Shown one piece after another: positions 1-8,673 of a stretch of 64,000 nucleotides of DNA. The position numbers and the translations under genes are program-made. This DNA is from Sphingobacteriaceae bacterium (GTDB lineage Bacteria > Bacteroidota > Bacteroidia > B-17B0 > Aurantibacillaceae): positions 124,001 to 188,000 of the forward strand of contig JADJLA010000005.1 of assembly GCA_016705695.1 (NCBI GenBank), read 5' to 3'. The notes below the pieces were generated by a model. That model was given only the letters and a program-made list of their open reading frames with translations, made no database searches and was not told the origin of the DNA. Every line of letters begins with the position of its first letter. Within the stretch, counting starts at the first letter, position 1.

Positions 1-1338
1 AATGCGCGCTTGTTTTCTTGCAGCCGCCTCTTCAATTCGCATTTTTGGAATTCCTGTTTCAATGGCTTTTGCCATTCCGCCTAATTCTTCAACTTCTTGT
101 ATCAAGGCCCAAGCTTTGTGCGCGATCTCACGCGTGAGCGATTCTACATAATATGAACCTCCCCAAGGATCAACCACTTTGCAAATATTAGTTTCTTGTT
201 GCAAATACAATTGTGTATTACGTGCAATGCGCGCGCTAAAATCAGTTGGTAAAGCAATGGCTTCATCCAAGGCGTTTGTATGTAAACTTTGTGTATGCCC
301 CATGGCCGCGGCTAATGCTTCAATACATGTGCGCGTTACGTTATTATAAGGATCTTGTTCGGTTAAACTCCAACCGCTGGTTTGACAATGTGTACGAAGC
401 GCCATGGATTTGGCCGATTTTGGGTTGAATTGTTTTACCATTTTTGCCCAAAGCATTCGGGCCGCACGCATTTTGGCGATCTCCATAAAATGATTCATGC
501 CAATGGCCCAGAAAAAAGATAAGCGCGGTGCAAACGTATCAATGTCCAATCCTGCTTTTAGTCCTGTGCGAATGTATTCTAATCCGTCTGCCAATGTATA
601 GGCTAATTCAATATCTGCAGTTGCTCCTGCTTCTTGCATATGATAACCGCTAATGGAAATAGAATTGAACTTCGGCATTTTTTTGGAAGTGAATTCAAAA
701 ATATCGGCAACGATCTTCATGGATTGTGTAGGCGGATAGATATACGTATTGCGAACCATGAACTCTTTTAAAATATCGTTTTGAATTGTGCCGCTAAGTT
801 TTTCCATACTCACGCCTTGTTCTTCGGCAGCAACAATGTAAAATGCAAGAATAGGAAGCACAGCGCCATTCATGGTCATAGAAACGCTCATTTGATCCAA
901 AGGAATTTGATCAAACAATACTTTCATATCTAAAATAGAATCAATTGCTACTCCCGCTTTTCCAACATCACCAACTACGCGTTGGTGATCGCTGTCGTAA
1001 CCACGATGTGTAGCAAGATCAAATGCAACTGACAATCCTTTTTGTCCGCCCGCTAAATTTTTACGATAAAACGCATTACTTTCTTCGGCTGTGCTAAATC
1101 CTGCGTATTGACGAATGGTCCAAGGATTTTGAACATACATACTCGAGTACGGTCCGCGCAAGAAAGGAGGAACGCCCGCGCCAAAATTTAAATGTTCAAA
1201 CTCTTTGGTATCATCGGAAGAATAACTCGGCTTTATCTCAATTTGTTCGGCAGTAATAAATGGTGGTTTATCATTTGCTTTTTTTTCAGCTTGACGTGTT
1301 GAACCAACATAGTGTATTTTAGAAAGATCTTTACGCAT
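1..1338 (-). CDS. mutB: methylmalonyl-CoA mutase large subunit, 3' end outside the window
   Basis: Catalytic, B12-dependent subunit that isomerises methylmalonyl-CoA and succinyl-CoA in propionate metabolism. The frame runs open from ATG at 1338 to the left edge, giving 446 codons of the acyl-CoA-binding TIM barrel. Readable family segments include GPYSSMYVQNPWTIRQYAGF near residue 80, AFDLATHRGYDSDH, SVSMTMNGAVLPILAFY and SISGYHMQEAGAT. The C-terminal B12-binding domain lies beyond the window. The matching small-subunit gene is 50 kb away at 51343-52653 instead of adjacent. No clear promoter box was found upstream. Confidence 0.95.
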   Translation of the reverse strand, partial: MRKDLSKIHYVGSTRQAEKKANDKPPFITAEQIEIKPSYSSDDTKEFEHLNFGAGVPPFLRGPYSSMYVQNPWTIRQYAGFSTAEESNAFYRKNLAGGQKGLSVAFDLATHRGYDSDHQRVVGDVGKAGVAIDSILDMKVLFDQIPLDQMSVSMTMNGAVLPILAFYIVAAEEQGVSMEKLSGTIQNDILKEFMVRNTYIYPPTQSMKIVADIFEFTSKKMPKFNSISISGYHMQEAGATADIELAYTLADGLEYIRTGLKAGLDIDTFAPRLSFFWAIGMNHFMEIAKMRAARMLWAKMVKQFNPKSAKSMALRTHCQTSGWSLTEQDPYNNVTRTCIEALAAAMGHTQSLHTNALDEAIALPTDFSARIARNTQLYLQQETNICKVVDPWGGSYYVESLTREIAHKAWALIQEVEELGGMAKAIETGIPKMRIEEAAARKQARI

Positions 1339-1414
1339 AAAATGCAATTGGAATATCAGGTACTAATTTACAAAAACTTTGTAATAAAGGTCTTTCAAAA
1401 GGTACGTAATAGTG

Positions 1415-1422
1415 TATATTTG
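1415..1422 (+). promoter_or_regulatory. candidate -7 promoter box of pth
   Basis: TATATTTG matches the Bacteroidota -7 consensus TAnnTTTG exactly and ends 11 bases before the pth ATG. No good -33 TTTG is visible at the usual spacing. Confidence 0.4.
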
Positions 1423-1433
1423 TGTGATATTTT

Positions 1434-2000
1434 ATGAGTAAATTCTTAATAGTTGGTTTGGGAAATGTTGGAGAGGAGTATGCGCATACGCGTCATAACA
1501 TTGGATTCGACGTACTCGATCATTTGGCCAAAGAAACCGGCGGTAAATTTAAGAATGACAGATTAGCAGATGTGGCAGAAGTGAAATACAAAGGGAAAAC
1601 GCTTGTTCTAGTGAAGCCCACCACCTTTATGAATTTGAGTGGAAAGGCGGTTAATTATTGGATGCAGGCCGAAAAAATAGGGATCGATAATGTGATGGTA
1701 ATTGTGGATGATCTTGCACTTCCTTTGGGAAAAGTGAGAATAGGACCAAAGGGCAGCGATGGCGGACACAATGGATTAAGGAATATTCAGGAAGTTTTGC
1801 AAACCACTAATTATCCGCGCTTGCGTTTTGGTATTAGTAACGAATTTGGTAAAGGCCAGCAAGTAGATTATGTATTAGGTAAATGGGATGCTGAAGAAAA
1901 AGCAAAACTCACCGAGCGCATCCAATTGGCAGCCGATGCTATTAAAGCCTTTACTTTCATAGGTTTGCAACGCTGTATGAATACCTACAATACCAAGTAA
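1434..2000 (+). CDS. pth: peptidyl-tRNA hydrolase
   Basis: Cleaves peptidyl-tRNA released from stalled ribosomes in the cytoplasm, recycling the tRNA. At 188 aa it has normal family length. The N-terminus carries the family pattern LIVGLGNVGEEYAHTRHNIG with the catalytic His at about residue 21. VKPTTFMNLSG and VIVDDLALPLG, with the conserved Asp, follow, then GSDGGHNGLRNI. It is transcribed divergently from mutB, with a candidate promoter 11 bases upstream. Nothing is missing. Confidence 0.97.
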   Translation: MSKFLIVGLGNVGEEYAHTRHNIGFDVLDHLAKETGGKFKNDRLADVAEVKYKGKTLVLVKPTTFMNLSGKAVNYWMQAEKIGIDNVMVIVDDLALPLGKVRIGPKGSDGGHNGLRNIQEVLQTTNYPRLRFGISNEFGKGQQVDYVLGKWDAEEKAKLTERIQLAADAIKAFTFIGLQRCMNTYNTK

Positions 2001-2091
2001 AATTTGCCTTAGAAAAGCGAATTTATCTCCAAAAAATGCTTTTAAAATCAATTTCTTTTTAGTTAATTTAGGGGTTAATATATCCTAAAAT

Positions 2092-3180
2092 ATGGCTACT
2101 AAATCTATCCTAAACAACAAGTCAAAAGAATTCCTCTATTCTTACCTAAACAATGCTTCGCCCACCGGTTTTGAAGCATCGGGGCAAAAAATATGGTTGA
2201 ATTATTTAAAACCGTATATCCACGAACATTTTATTGATACTTACGGAACAGCGGTTGGAGTTATTAATCCAAAAGCGGAATTTAAAGTAGTAATTGAAGC
2301 GCATGCCGACGAGATAAGCTGGTTTGTTCATTATATCACTAAAGATGGATTTATTTACGTAAGGAGAAACGGCGGAAGCGATCATCAAATTGCGCCTTCA
2401 AAACGAGTGAACATACATACAGATAAAGGAATTGTGAAAGCAGTTTTTGGATGGCCTGCAATTCATGTAAGAGATGCGGCAAAAGAAGAAGCACCATCAT
2501 TGAAAAATATATTTTTGGATTGTGGTTGCACTTCAGATAAAGAAGTTGCGGCGCTCGGGGTGCATGTGGGTTGCGTGATCACTTACGAAGATGAATTGAT
2601 GGAATTAAATAACCGTTATTATACCGGCCGAGCTTTAGATAATCGCGTTGGTGGATTTATGATCGCTGAAGTTGCACGTTTATTGAAAGAGAAAAAAGAT
2701 AAATTACCTTTTGGTTTATACATTGTAAATTCTGTTCAGGAAGAAGTGGGTTTGAATGGCGCGCAAATGATCTCCCGCAAAATTAATCCAAATGTTGCTA
2801 TTGTTACCGATGTTTGTCATTGCACACAAAGTCCAATGATGAATAAAATAACAAGTGGAGACATTTCTGCAGGTAAAGGCCCTGTGTTGAGTTACGCACC
2901 GGCTGTACAAAATAATTTACTGAAATTGATTATCGACGCAGCGAAGAAGAATAAAATTGATTTTCAACGCCAAGCTGCGTCGCGAGCAACAGGAACAGAT
3001 ACTGACGCGTTTGCATATTCAACAGATGGAATTGCATCTGCTTTGATATCATTGCCATTACGTTATATGCACACAACTGTTGAATCAGTTCATAAGCAAG
3101 ATGTGGAGGATGTGATCAAATTGATCTATCATAGTGTGAAAAATATTAAGAACAATCACGATTTCCGATACTTTAAATAA
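2092..3180 (+). CDS. M42 family metallopeptidase (glutamyl aminopeptidase-like)
   Basis: Cytoplasmic two-metal aminopeptidase of the M42/FrvX/YsdC type, normally a large oligomer that trims peptides. The metal ligands of the family are all present: VVIEAHADEI, RALDNRVGGF, QEEVGLNGAQ, VTDVCH and, near the C-terminus, LRYMHTTVES. Length 362 aa is typical. It sits 91 bases after pth on the same strand and may be co-transcribed. Its exact substrate cannot be told from sequence; many relatives are annotated endoglucanase or cellulase M, which is misleading. Confidence 0.93.
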   Translation: MATKSILNNKSKEFLYSYLNNASPTGFEASGQKIWLNYLKPYIHEHFIDTYGTAVGVINPKAEFKVVIEAHADEISWFVHYITKDGFIYVRRNGGSDHQIAPSKRVNIHTDKGIVKAVFGWPAIHVRDAAKEEAPSLKNIFLDCGCTSDKEVAALGVHVGCVITYEDELMELNNRYYTGRALDNRVGGFMIAEVARLLKEKKDKLPFGLYIVNSVQEEVGLNGAQMISRKINPNVAIVTDVCHCTQSPMMNKITSGDISAGKGPVLSYAPAVQNNLLKLIIDAAKKNKIDFQRQAASRATGTDTDAFAYSTDGIASALISLPLRYMHTTVESVHKQDVEDVIKLIYHSVKNIKNNHDFRYFK

Positions 3181-3237
3181 TTATGAATTAAGGTTGATGA
3201 GTGATTATTCATAACTTATAATTCAACATTAAAAAAG

Positions 3238-4773
3238 ATGCCAATTCTAGGTTCTATAATTAAAGGTGCGATCGATCTGCGCGGAAGAATTCCGGCGCGG
3301 AAGAATATTTACAAGCAACAAGTAAAACAGCTTCGCAAACTTTTAAAAAAGGCAGAATATACAGAGTTTGGAAAGTACTATGGGTTTAGCAATATGCTGC
3401 TGGAGGAAGATCCTGTTAGATCGTTTCAAAAAAATGTACCAATACACGACTACCAATCACTTTTTGATGGGTGGTGGTATAAAGTATTAAAGGGAGAGAA
3501 GGATATTTGTTGGCCCGGGAAAGTAAATTACTTTGCTTTAAGCTCTGGCACATCCGAATCATCCAGCAAACATATCCCTGTAACAAGGGATATGATAAAG
3601 GCTATTCATAGAGGAACTATAATGCAGATCCTATCAACGCGAAATTTCAATTTTTTAAAGGAGCAATATGAAACGGAAATACTGTTTGTTGGAGGAAGTA
3701 CGAATTTAAATTACAATGGAATTTATTTTAGTGGTGATCTAAGTGGGATCACAACGGGAACACTACCGCGATGGTTTCGCGGCTTTTCGCTACCCGGTCC
3801 TGAGATCCGTGGATTAAAGGATTGGGAAAGTAAATTGCAAATGATGGTTGATAATGCGAAAAATTGGAATGTTGGATTTATTTGCGGCGTACCTGCATGG
3901 ATTCAAATTTTATTTGAGCGGATAATTAAACACTACAACTTAAAATCAATACATGATATTTGGCCAAATTTGGCAATTTACGTACATGGCGGCGTTGCAA
4001 TTCATCCATACAAAAGTAGTATTGATGTTTTATGCGCAAAGCCTTTGATCTATTTGGATACTTACTTAGCTTCAGAAGGCTTTATTGCATATCAAGAAAG
4101 ACCTAATCCTCATCAGGCCATGAAACTGCTTACGAGTAATAAGATGTTTTTTGAGTTTGTCCCATTTAATGAAAGTAATTTCGATGCCGATGGAAATATT
4201 TTGCCAAACGCAAAAGCATTGAACATTACTGAAGTGGAATTGGGCAAGGTTTATGCCTTGCTAATTTCAAATACTGCCGGAGCATGGCGTTATTTGATAG
4301 GCGACACCGTTAAATTCACAAACCTTAAGCGTTGCGAAATAATTATTACCGGAAGAACAAAACATTTTTTAAGTTTATGTGGCGAGCATTTGAGTGTAGA
4401 CAACATGAATGTAGCAATAAAGCATACCGCCGAAGATCTTGGTATTCACATCAACGAATACTGTGTAGTAGGAAAACCTTTTGAAGGATTGTTTGCACAT
4501 GAATGGTACGTCGGCACTGATAAAAACGTGGATCCAAAAGTAATTGCGGAAACATTGGATGCTTACTTAAAGCAATTGAACGATGACTATGCCGTTGAAC
4601 GTCATCATGCATTAAAAAGCGTTTGGGTAAATGTTTTACCAAATGACGCTTTCATTGAGTTTTTGGCAACTAAAAATAAATTGGGTAGCCAAAGTAAATT
4701 TCCACGAGTACTAAAGGGAAAACACTTAAATGAATGGATGGCATTTTTACAAAAATATAAAACAACAGCGTGA
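3238..4773 (+). CDS. GH3 auxin-responsive promoter family protein (acyl-adenylate/amido-synthetase fold)
   Basis: A 511-aa protein resembling plant GH3 acyl acid-amido synthetases, members of the ANL adenylating superfamily. The ATP-binding loop is visible as FALSSGTSESSSKHIPVT near residue 100, and later motifs include YLASEGFIAYQ and RYLIGDTVKF. Bacterial GH3-like proteins are common in Bacteroidota but their substrate is not established, so only the adenylation chemistry is inferred. The stop codon overlaps the GTG start of the LysE gene by 4 bases (GTGA), implying translational coupling. Confidence 0.88.
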   Translation: MPILGSIIKGAIDLRGRIPARKNIYKQQVKQLRKLLKKAEYTEFGKYYGFSNMLLEEDPVRSFQKNVPIHDYQSLFDGWWYKVLKGEKDICWPGKVNYFALSSGTSESSSKHIPVTRDMIKAIHRGTIMQILSTRNFNFLKEQYETEILFVGGSTNLNYNGIYFSGDLSGITTGTLPRWFRGFSLPGPEIRGLKDWESKLQMMVDNAKNWNVGFICGVPAWIQILFERIIKHYNLKSIHDIWPNLAIYVHGGVAIHPYKSSIDVLCAKPLIYLDTYLASEGFIAYQERPNPHQAMKLLTSNKMFFEFVPFNESNFDADGNILPNAKALNITEVELGKVYALLISNTAGAWRYLIGDTVKFTNLKRCEIIITGRTKHFLSLCGEHLSVDNMNVAIKHTAEDLGIHINEYCVVGKPFEGLFAHEWYVGTDKNVDPKVIAETLDAYLKQLNDDYAVERHHALKSVWVNVLPNDAFIEFLATKNKLGSQSKFPRVLKGKHLNEWMAFLQKYKTTA

Positions 4774-5399
4774 TCCTAACCCTAGTATATCAAACAGTAA
4801 TTATTGCGTTATTACTGACCTTTTCTTTTGGTCCGGCATTTTTTGCTTTATTAAATACAAGCATAAAACATGGCCCGCGCGAAGGTTCACTTTTAGCAAC
4901 AGGCGTTATTTTAAGCGATCTTTTTGTTTGTGTTCTTGTAATTATTCTAATTAGCTTAGGAGCTACCAACTTTATTCAAGATGAGAAGAACCAGAGGTTC
5001 ATGGGGATCTTAGCCGGATTAGTTTTGGTAGTATTTGGTTCTTTTTATTTTAAAAAGCCGGTTACAGGCACCAACGAAACCATCGAGATACAAAGTCCAA
5101 CCGCTTGGGTTTTATTATTGAAGGGATTTTTTCTTAATTTATTGAACCCAACAGTTTGGTTATTATGGCTGGGCAACGTTACCGCGGTAAGTAAAACGTT
5201 AGAATATTCTACTCTAAAAATGTTTATTTATTTTGGCATAACTCTTGGGTTAACCTTAACAATAGAGATTTCCAAAGCGTATTTGGCAAGTAAAATAAAA
5301 AAATATCTCACCGATAAGTTAATGCACACCATCAATGTAGCAACAGGAATTTTGCTGGTGATATTTGGCATTGTATTAGTGTATAACCACTATTTTTAA
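4770..5399 (+). CDS. LysE/RhtB family translocator
   Basis: Inner-membrane exporter of the LysE superfamily, which usually moves amino acids or related small molecules out of the cell. The 209-aa protein has about six hydrophobic segments and the family pattern FSFGPAFFALLNTSIKHGPR close to the N-terminus, plus KGFFLNLLNPTVWLLWLG. Translation starts at GTG within the GTGA overlap with the GH3 gene, so the two are probably made together. Cargo cannot be deduced. Confidence 0.9.
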   Translation: MILTLVYQTVIIALLLTFSFGPAFFALLNTSIKHGPREGSLLATGVILSDLFVCVLVIILISLGATNFIQDEKNQRFMGILAGLVLVVFGSFYFKKPVTGTNETIEIQSPTAWVLLLKGFFLNLLNPTVWLLWLGNVTAVSKTLEYSTLKMFIYFGITLGLTLTIEISKAYLASKIKKYLTDKLMHTINVATGILLVIFGIVLVYNHYF

Positions 5400-5403
5400 A
5401 AAA

Positions 5404-5676
5404 ATGACTGATAAGGAACTCGAAGGGCTAAGAACTAAATTACTGGAAACTACATCTTTTCCCACGGTGTATATGTTCAAATTCATAGTGCAGGCCGAGA
5501 ATCGCAATATTGCTCTTGTAGAGAGTTTATTTGCAGAGGAAGCTGAGATACTCACCAAGCAAAGCGACAAAGGAAAATATATTAGTATCACTTCAAAACA
5601 AGTAGTGATGAATGTTGACGAGATCATTGCCGTATATAAAAAAGCAGCGGACATAAAAGGTATTGTGTTCTTGTAA
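5404..5676 (+). CDS. DUF493 family protein (YbeD-like)
   Basis: A 90-aa cytoplasmic protein of the DUF493/YbeD family, a small ferredoxin-like fold of unknown function. The typical pattern is present: FPTVYMFKFIVQA, then KGKYISITSKQVVMNVDEII, then the hydrophobic tail. It starts 4 bases after the LysE stop and ends 1 base before the ATG of the epimerase, so GH3, LysE, DUF493 and the epimerase form one tight operon. Confidence 0.9.
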   Translation: MTDKELEGLRTKLLETTSFPTVYMFKFIVQAENRNIALVESLFAEEAEILTKQSDKGKYISITSKQVVMNVDEIIAVYKKAADIKGIVFL

Positions 5677-5677
5677 G

Positions 5678-6540
5678 ATGGTTTACTACTTACGATCAAA
5701 TAATTTAATAGTTTCTATCAATTCAAAAGGTGCTGAGATCGCAAGCGTAAAGTGCAACGAACTCGAATATATTTGGCAAGCAAAAGCAGATGTTTGGCCA
5801 AGGCATGCACCGTTCTATTTCCCATTGTAGGGCGATTAAAAAATAATTCTTTCAAATGTAAAGGGCAAAATTATTCATTATCACAACATGGTTTTGCAAG
5901 AGACAAAGAATTCAAATGCATCTCTCAAAGTGAGAAGAAGATATGTTTTAAATTGGTGAGTGATGTGGAAATAAATAAAATATATCCTTTTGATTTTAGC
6001 TTGATGATCAAATATGCTTTAGAAGAGGATATGGTGACATGTACTTATGAAGTAACAAATCCTTCTTTACAGAATTTGTTTTTTAGTATTGGCGCACATC
6101 CTGGATTTAAAGTTCCTATAGAGGATCACGAAAAGTTTGAGGACTATACATTGAAATTTGATCAGGCTAGAGAATATCAAACAACTGTTTTAAGTGATGG
6201 ATTACTCAGCGAAACAAAGGAGAAGTTACACTTAACCAATGGCGAATTAAATTTAAACTCTTCTTTATTTGATAAGGATGCTTTAATATTCGAGAATTCT
6301 CAAATTGATGCAATAAGCCTGATCTCTCCTACGGGAAAAGGTGTTGAAATTAACTGTAATGGCTGGCCTTACTTTGGTATTTGGAGTAAAAAGGGTTGTA
6401 ATGAATTTGTTTGTCTGGAGCCATGGTACGGAATTACAGATAGTGTAAATGCATCAGGCGATCTTAATACAAAAAAGGGAATTATTGAATTACAGTCGGG
6501 GAAAAAATTTGAATGCAACTTTAGTATACGATTTTTTTAG
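5678..6540 (+). CDS. aldose 1-epimerase family protein, interrupted by a -1 frameshift
   Basis: Galactose mutarotase-like protein acting on the anomeric carbon of sugars. The N-terminus (MVYYLRSNNLIVSINSKGAE) is in one frame from ATG 5678, and the rest (FPIVGRLKNNSF, QHGFARDKEF, GAHPGF, PWYGITDS) in the next. One missing base at the CC of 5810-5811 explains the break; adding it restores HAPVLFPIVGRLK and a 287-aa product, the normal length. A start at 5752 would lose the first strands of the fold. This is probably a sequencing error, though a pseudogene is possible. Confidence 0.85.
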
Positions 6541-6543
6541 AGG

Positions 6544-6658
6544 CAGAAACCACAGAGTTCACAGAGTACACGGAGCTCACGAAACGCCTAATTATTAAAC
6601 ACAGTTTTTTCTCTGTGTCCCCTGTGTAAACCTCCGTGAGACCGAAGGTCTCTGTGGT
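6544..6658. repeat. intergenic CCACAGAG-type inverted repeat
   Basis: Between the convergent epimerase and hemE genes, a left arm made of short CACAGAG-like units (cagaaaccacagag, ttcacagag, tacacggag) faces a complementary right arm (ctctgtgt, cctgtgt, cctccgtgag, ctctgtggtt). A perfect small hairpin GAGACC-gaa-GGTCTC lies at 6638-6652. The same kind of sequence recurs near 11360, 20229 and 22561. It may act as a bidirectional terminator here. Confidence 0.7.
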
Positions 6659-6667
6659 TAAAAAAAC

Positions 6668-7693
6668 TTACACCTTAAACTCCTTCACAAAATTCACAAA
6701 GAACTTCACCTTCTCTTTGTCAATATCAGGATACAAACCATGCCCTAAATTGCAAATGTATCTTTGTTTTCCAAAAGCCTTAAGCATGATCTCAGTTTCT
6801 TTGGAAATAGTCTTTTCATCGGCATACAATAAACACGGATCTGTATTTCCTTGCAGCGTTACATTTTTTCCGGCTTCAGTTCTTGCTTTGGCAGGATCAA
6901 TGGTCCAGTCCAACCCAATGGTACTGCAATTGGTTTCACTTATTTTTTTAAGTGCATAATGCGCGTCTTTTGCAAAAACGGTAACCGGTGCTAAAGGTTT
7001 TATTGCCTCAACTATTTGCGAAATGTATTTTAATCCAAACTCGTAATACTGTTTTTCACTTAAAACGCCTGCCCATGAATCAAACAATTGCACCATATCA
7101 GCGCCTGCTTCAATTTGCCCTTTTAAATAATTGATGCTGCTTTTGGTTATTTTATCTAATAACGCGTGCGCTAATTCGGGCTGAGTATATAAAAATTGTT
7201 TGGCTTTACTAAATGTTTTACTGCCGCTTCCTTCAACCATGTATGATAAAATGGTCCACGGCGCACCACAAAAACCAATTAAGGGCACGCGGCCATTCAA
7301 TCCTTGTTTTGCTAAACGCAAGGCTTGTATCACATAATCCAGATCGCCCGCATTTGCAATACGCATGGCATCAACGTCGGCTTTATTCTTAATTGTATTT
7401 TCAAACCAAGGTCCTTTTGCTTCTATCATTTGATAAGGCAAACCCATAGCTTCAGGGATCACTAAAATATCACTGAAAATAATAGCCGCATCTACACCTA
7501 AAATATCAACCGGTTGAATGGTAACTTCACAAGCTAACTCGGGATTTTTTACGAACTCAATAAAATTCTTTGCTTTAGCACGTGTGGCCCTATACTCAGG
7601 TAAAATTCTTCCGGCCTGGCGCATCAACCAAATTGGAACTCGTTCAACTTGTTCACCTCTTGCTGCTTTTAGTATCAAATCGTTTTTTAGCAT
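6668..7693 (-). CDS. hemE: uroporphyrinogen decarboxylase
   Basis: Decarboxylates the four acetate side chains of uroporphyrinogen III to give coproporphyrinogen III in heme synthesis. The 341-aa protein is full length, with PIWLMRQAGRILPEYR (substrate-binding Arg) at residues 21-36, FSDILVIPEAMG with the catalytic Asp, GFCGAPWTILSYMVEG, and QLFDSWAG. It begins 1 base after the bestrophin stop, so it depends on the bestrophin promoter. The heme gene hemW lies elsewhere, at 20353. Confidence 0.97.
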   Translation of the reverse strand: MLKNDLILKAARGEQVERVPIWLMRQAGRILPEYRATRAKAKNFIEFVKNPELACEVTIQPVDILGVDAAIIFSDILVIPEAMGLPYQMIEAKGPWFENTIKNKADVDAMRIANAGDLDYVIQALRLAKQGLNGRVPLIGFCGAPWTILSYMVEGSGSKTFSKAKQFLYTQPELAHALLDKITKSSINYLKGQIEAGADMVQLFDSWAGVLSEKQYYEFGLKYISQIVEAIKPLAPVTVFAKDAHYALKKISETNCSTIGLDWTIDPAKARTEAGKNVTLQGNTDPCLLYADEKTISKETEIMLKAFGKQRYICNLGHGLYPDIDKEKVKFFVNFVKEFKV

Positions 7694-7694
7694 G

Positions 7695-8558
7695 TTATTT
7701 TATGATCTCATTTAAATTTGTTTCTATTCTGTCGCAAATGTCATCTAATGGTAAATCATTATCATCTTCACCAAATGGGTCTTCAATTTCTTCGGCAATT
7801 AGCTCGATACTGGCAAACACATATAAAATGGCCATTGAAACAGCAATGGTTGCGTATCTAAAATCAGGACCGAACATAAAGGGAATTGTAAATACGTAAA
7901 GGAAGATGATCTTTTTAAGAAAGAGGTTGTAAGAGTAGGGAATTGGCGTGTTTTTGATCCTTTCACAGATTCCACAAATATTAGTGAACGATCTAGCTTC
8001 GTCGTTCAGCAATAATAGTTGAGTGTCGCCAATTTCTTTATTTAAGAAAAGGCTGTTTATTTTAGCATACAAATGTTTGGCTACAACGTTGGGTTTATGA
8101 CTTGCTGTTGATAGTTCATCAAGCAATTCTTTTGGAAGATGTGGAGCAACATAGGTCGCTTCTTTCGCTCTTAAATGATTTTTTAAAATGTAGTTGTAGT
8201 TAATGATCAGTGAAGCCAATTCTTTTTTGGAAGTAGCATTTTTTACAAATGCATTTATTTTTAAAATAAAGTTGCGCGAATTGTTCACTGCATCTCCCCA
8301 CGCCTTTCTACCTTCCCACCAACGCTCATAAGCTGTATTTGTTCGAAATACCAAAAGCATAGATAAAGCAAAACCTAAAATGGAGTGTACAATACTGCTA
8401 TTTTTAAAAGACCAATCGTAAAAATATATATCCGCAGTAACAACAAGGCCGCTAAACACTCCAAGAGCAAGCATGGAAGGAATTAGTTTTCTAAAGGTGT
8501 CACTTTTGTGAAACTGGATTATTAGTGTGAACCAATCTTTTGGATTATAGGTGATCAT
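7695..8558 (-). CDS. bestrophin family ion channel (UPF0187)
   Basis: Membrane protein of the bestrophin family, usually pentameric anion or cation channels. Typical patterns are seen: FRTNTAYERWWEGRKAWGD near residue 75, and a C-terminal EEIEDPFGEDDNDLPLDDIC. The frame is open upstream to another ATG at 8576, but the -7 box of the likely promoter is at 8564-8571, so the second ATG (MITYNPKDW, 287 aa) is the better start. It is co-transcribed with hemE. A second family member lies at 16586-17638. Confidence 0.9.
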   Translation of the reverse strand: MITYNPKDWFTLIIQFHKSDTFRKLIPSMLALGVFSGLVVTADIYFYDWSFKNSSIVHSILGFALSMLLVFRTNTAYERWWEGRKAWGDAVNNSRNFILKINAFVKNATSKKELASLIINYNYILKNHLRAKEATYVAPHLPKELLDELSTASHKPNVVAKHLYAKINSLFLNKEIGDTQLLLLNDEARSFTNICGICERIKNTPIPYSYNLFLKKIIFLYVFTIPFMFGPDFRYATIAVSMAILYVFASIELIAEEIEDPFGEDDNDLPLDDICDRIETNLNEIIK

Positions 8559-8563
8559 GGCTG

Positions 8564-8591
8564 CAAAAGTAAGCAATTTTGTTTTCTACAA
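8564..8591 (-). promoter_or_regulatory. promoter of the bestrophin-hemE operon
   Basis: On the minus strand, TTG (8589-8591), 17 bases, TACTTTTG (8564-8571). Only 5 bases separate the box from the ATG at 8558, predicting a leaderless or nearly leaderless mRNA and deciding the start of the bestrophin gene. Confidence 0.6.
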
Positions 8592-8673
8592 GGGCAAAAA
8601 ACCAAAATTGTGCCTGTTAATGAGCTGGTTTTTATGCTTTTTTTGACGTAAATTGCGATAAATCAGTTACCGT

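Noticed and set aside
6544..6658. CRISPR-like array of short CACAGAG units
   Set aside because: Units are short, irregular and arranged as inverted arms, with no spacers and no cas genes nearby.
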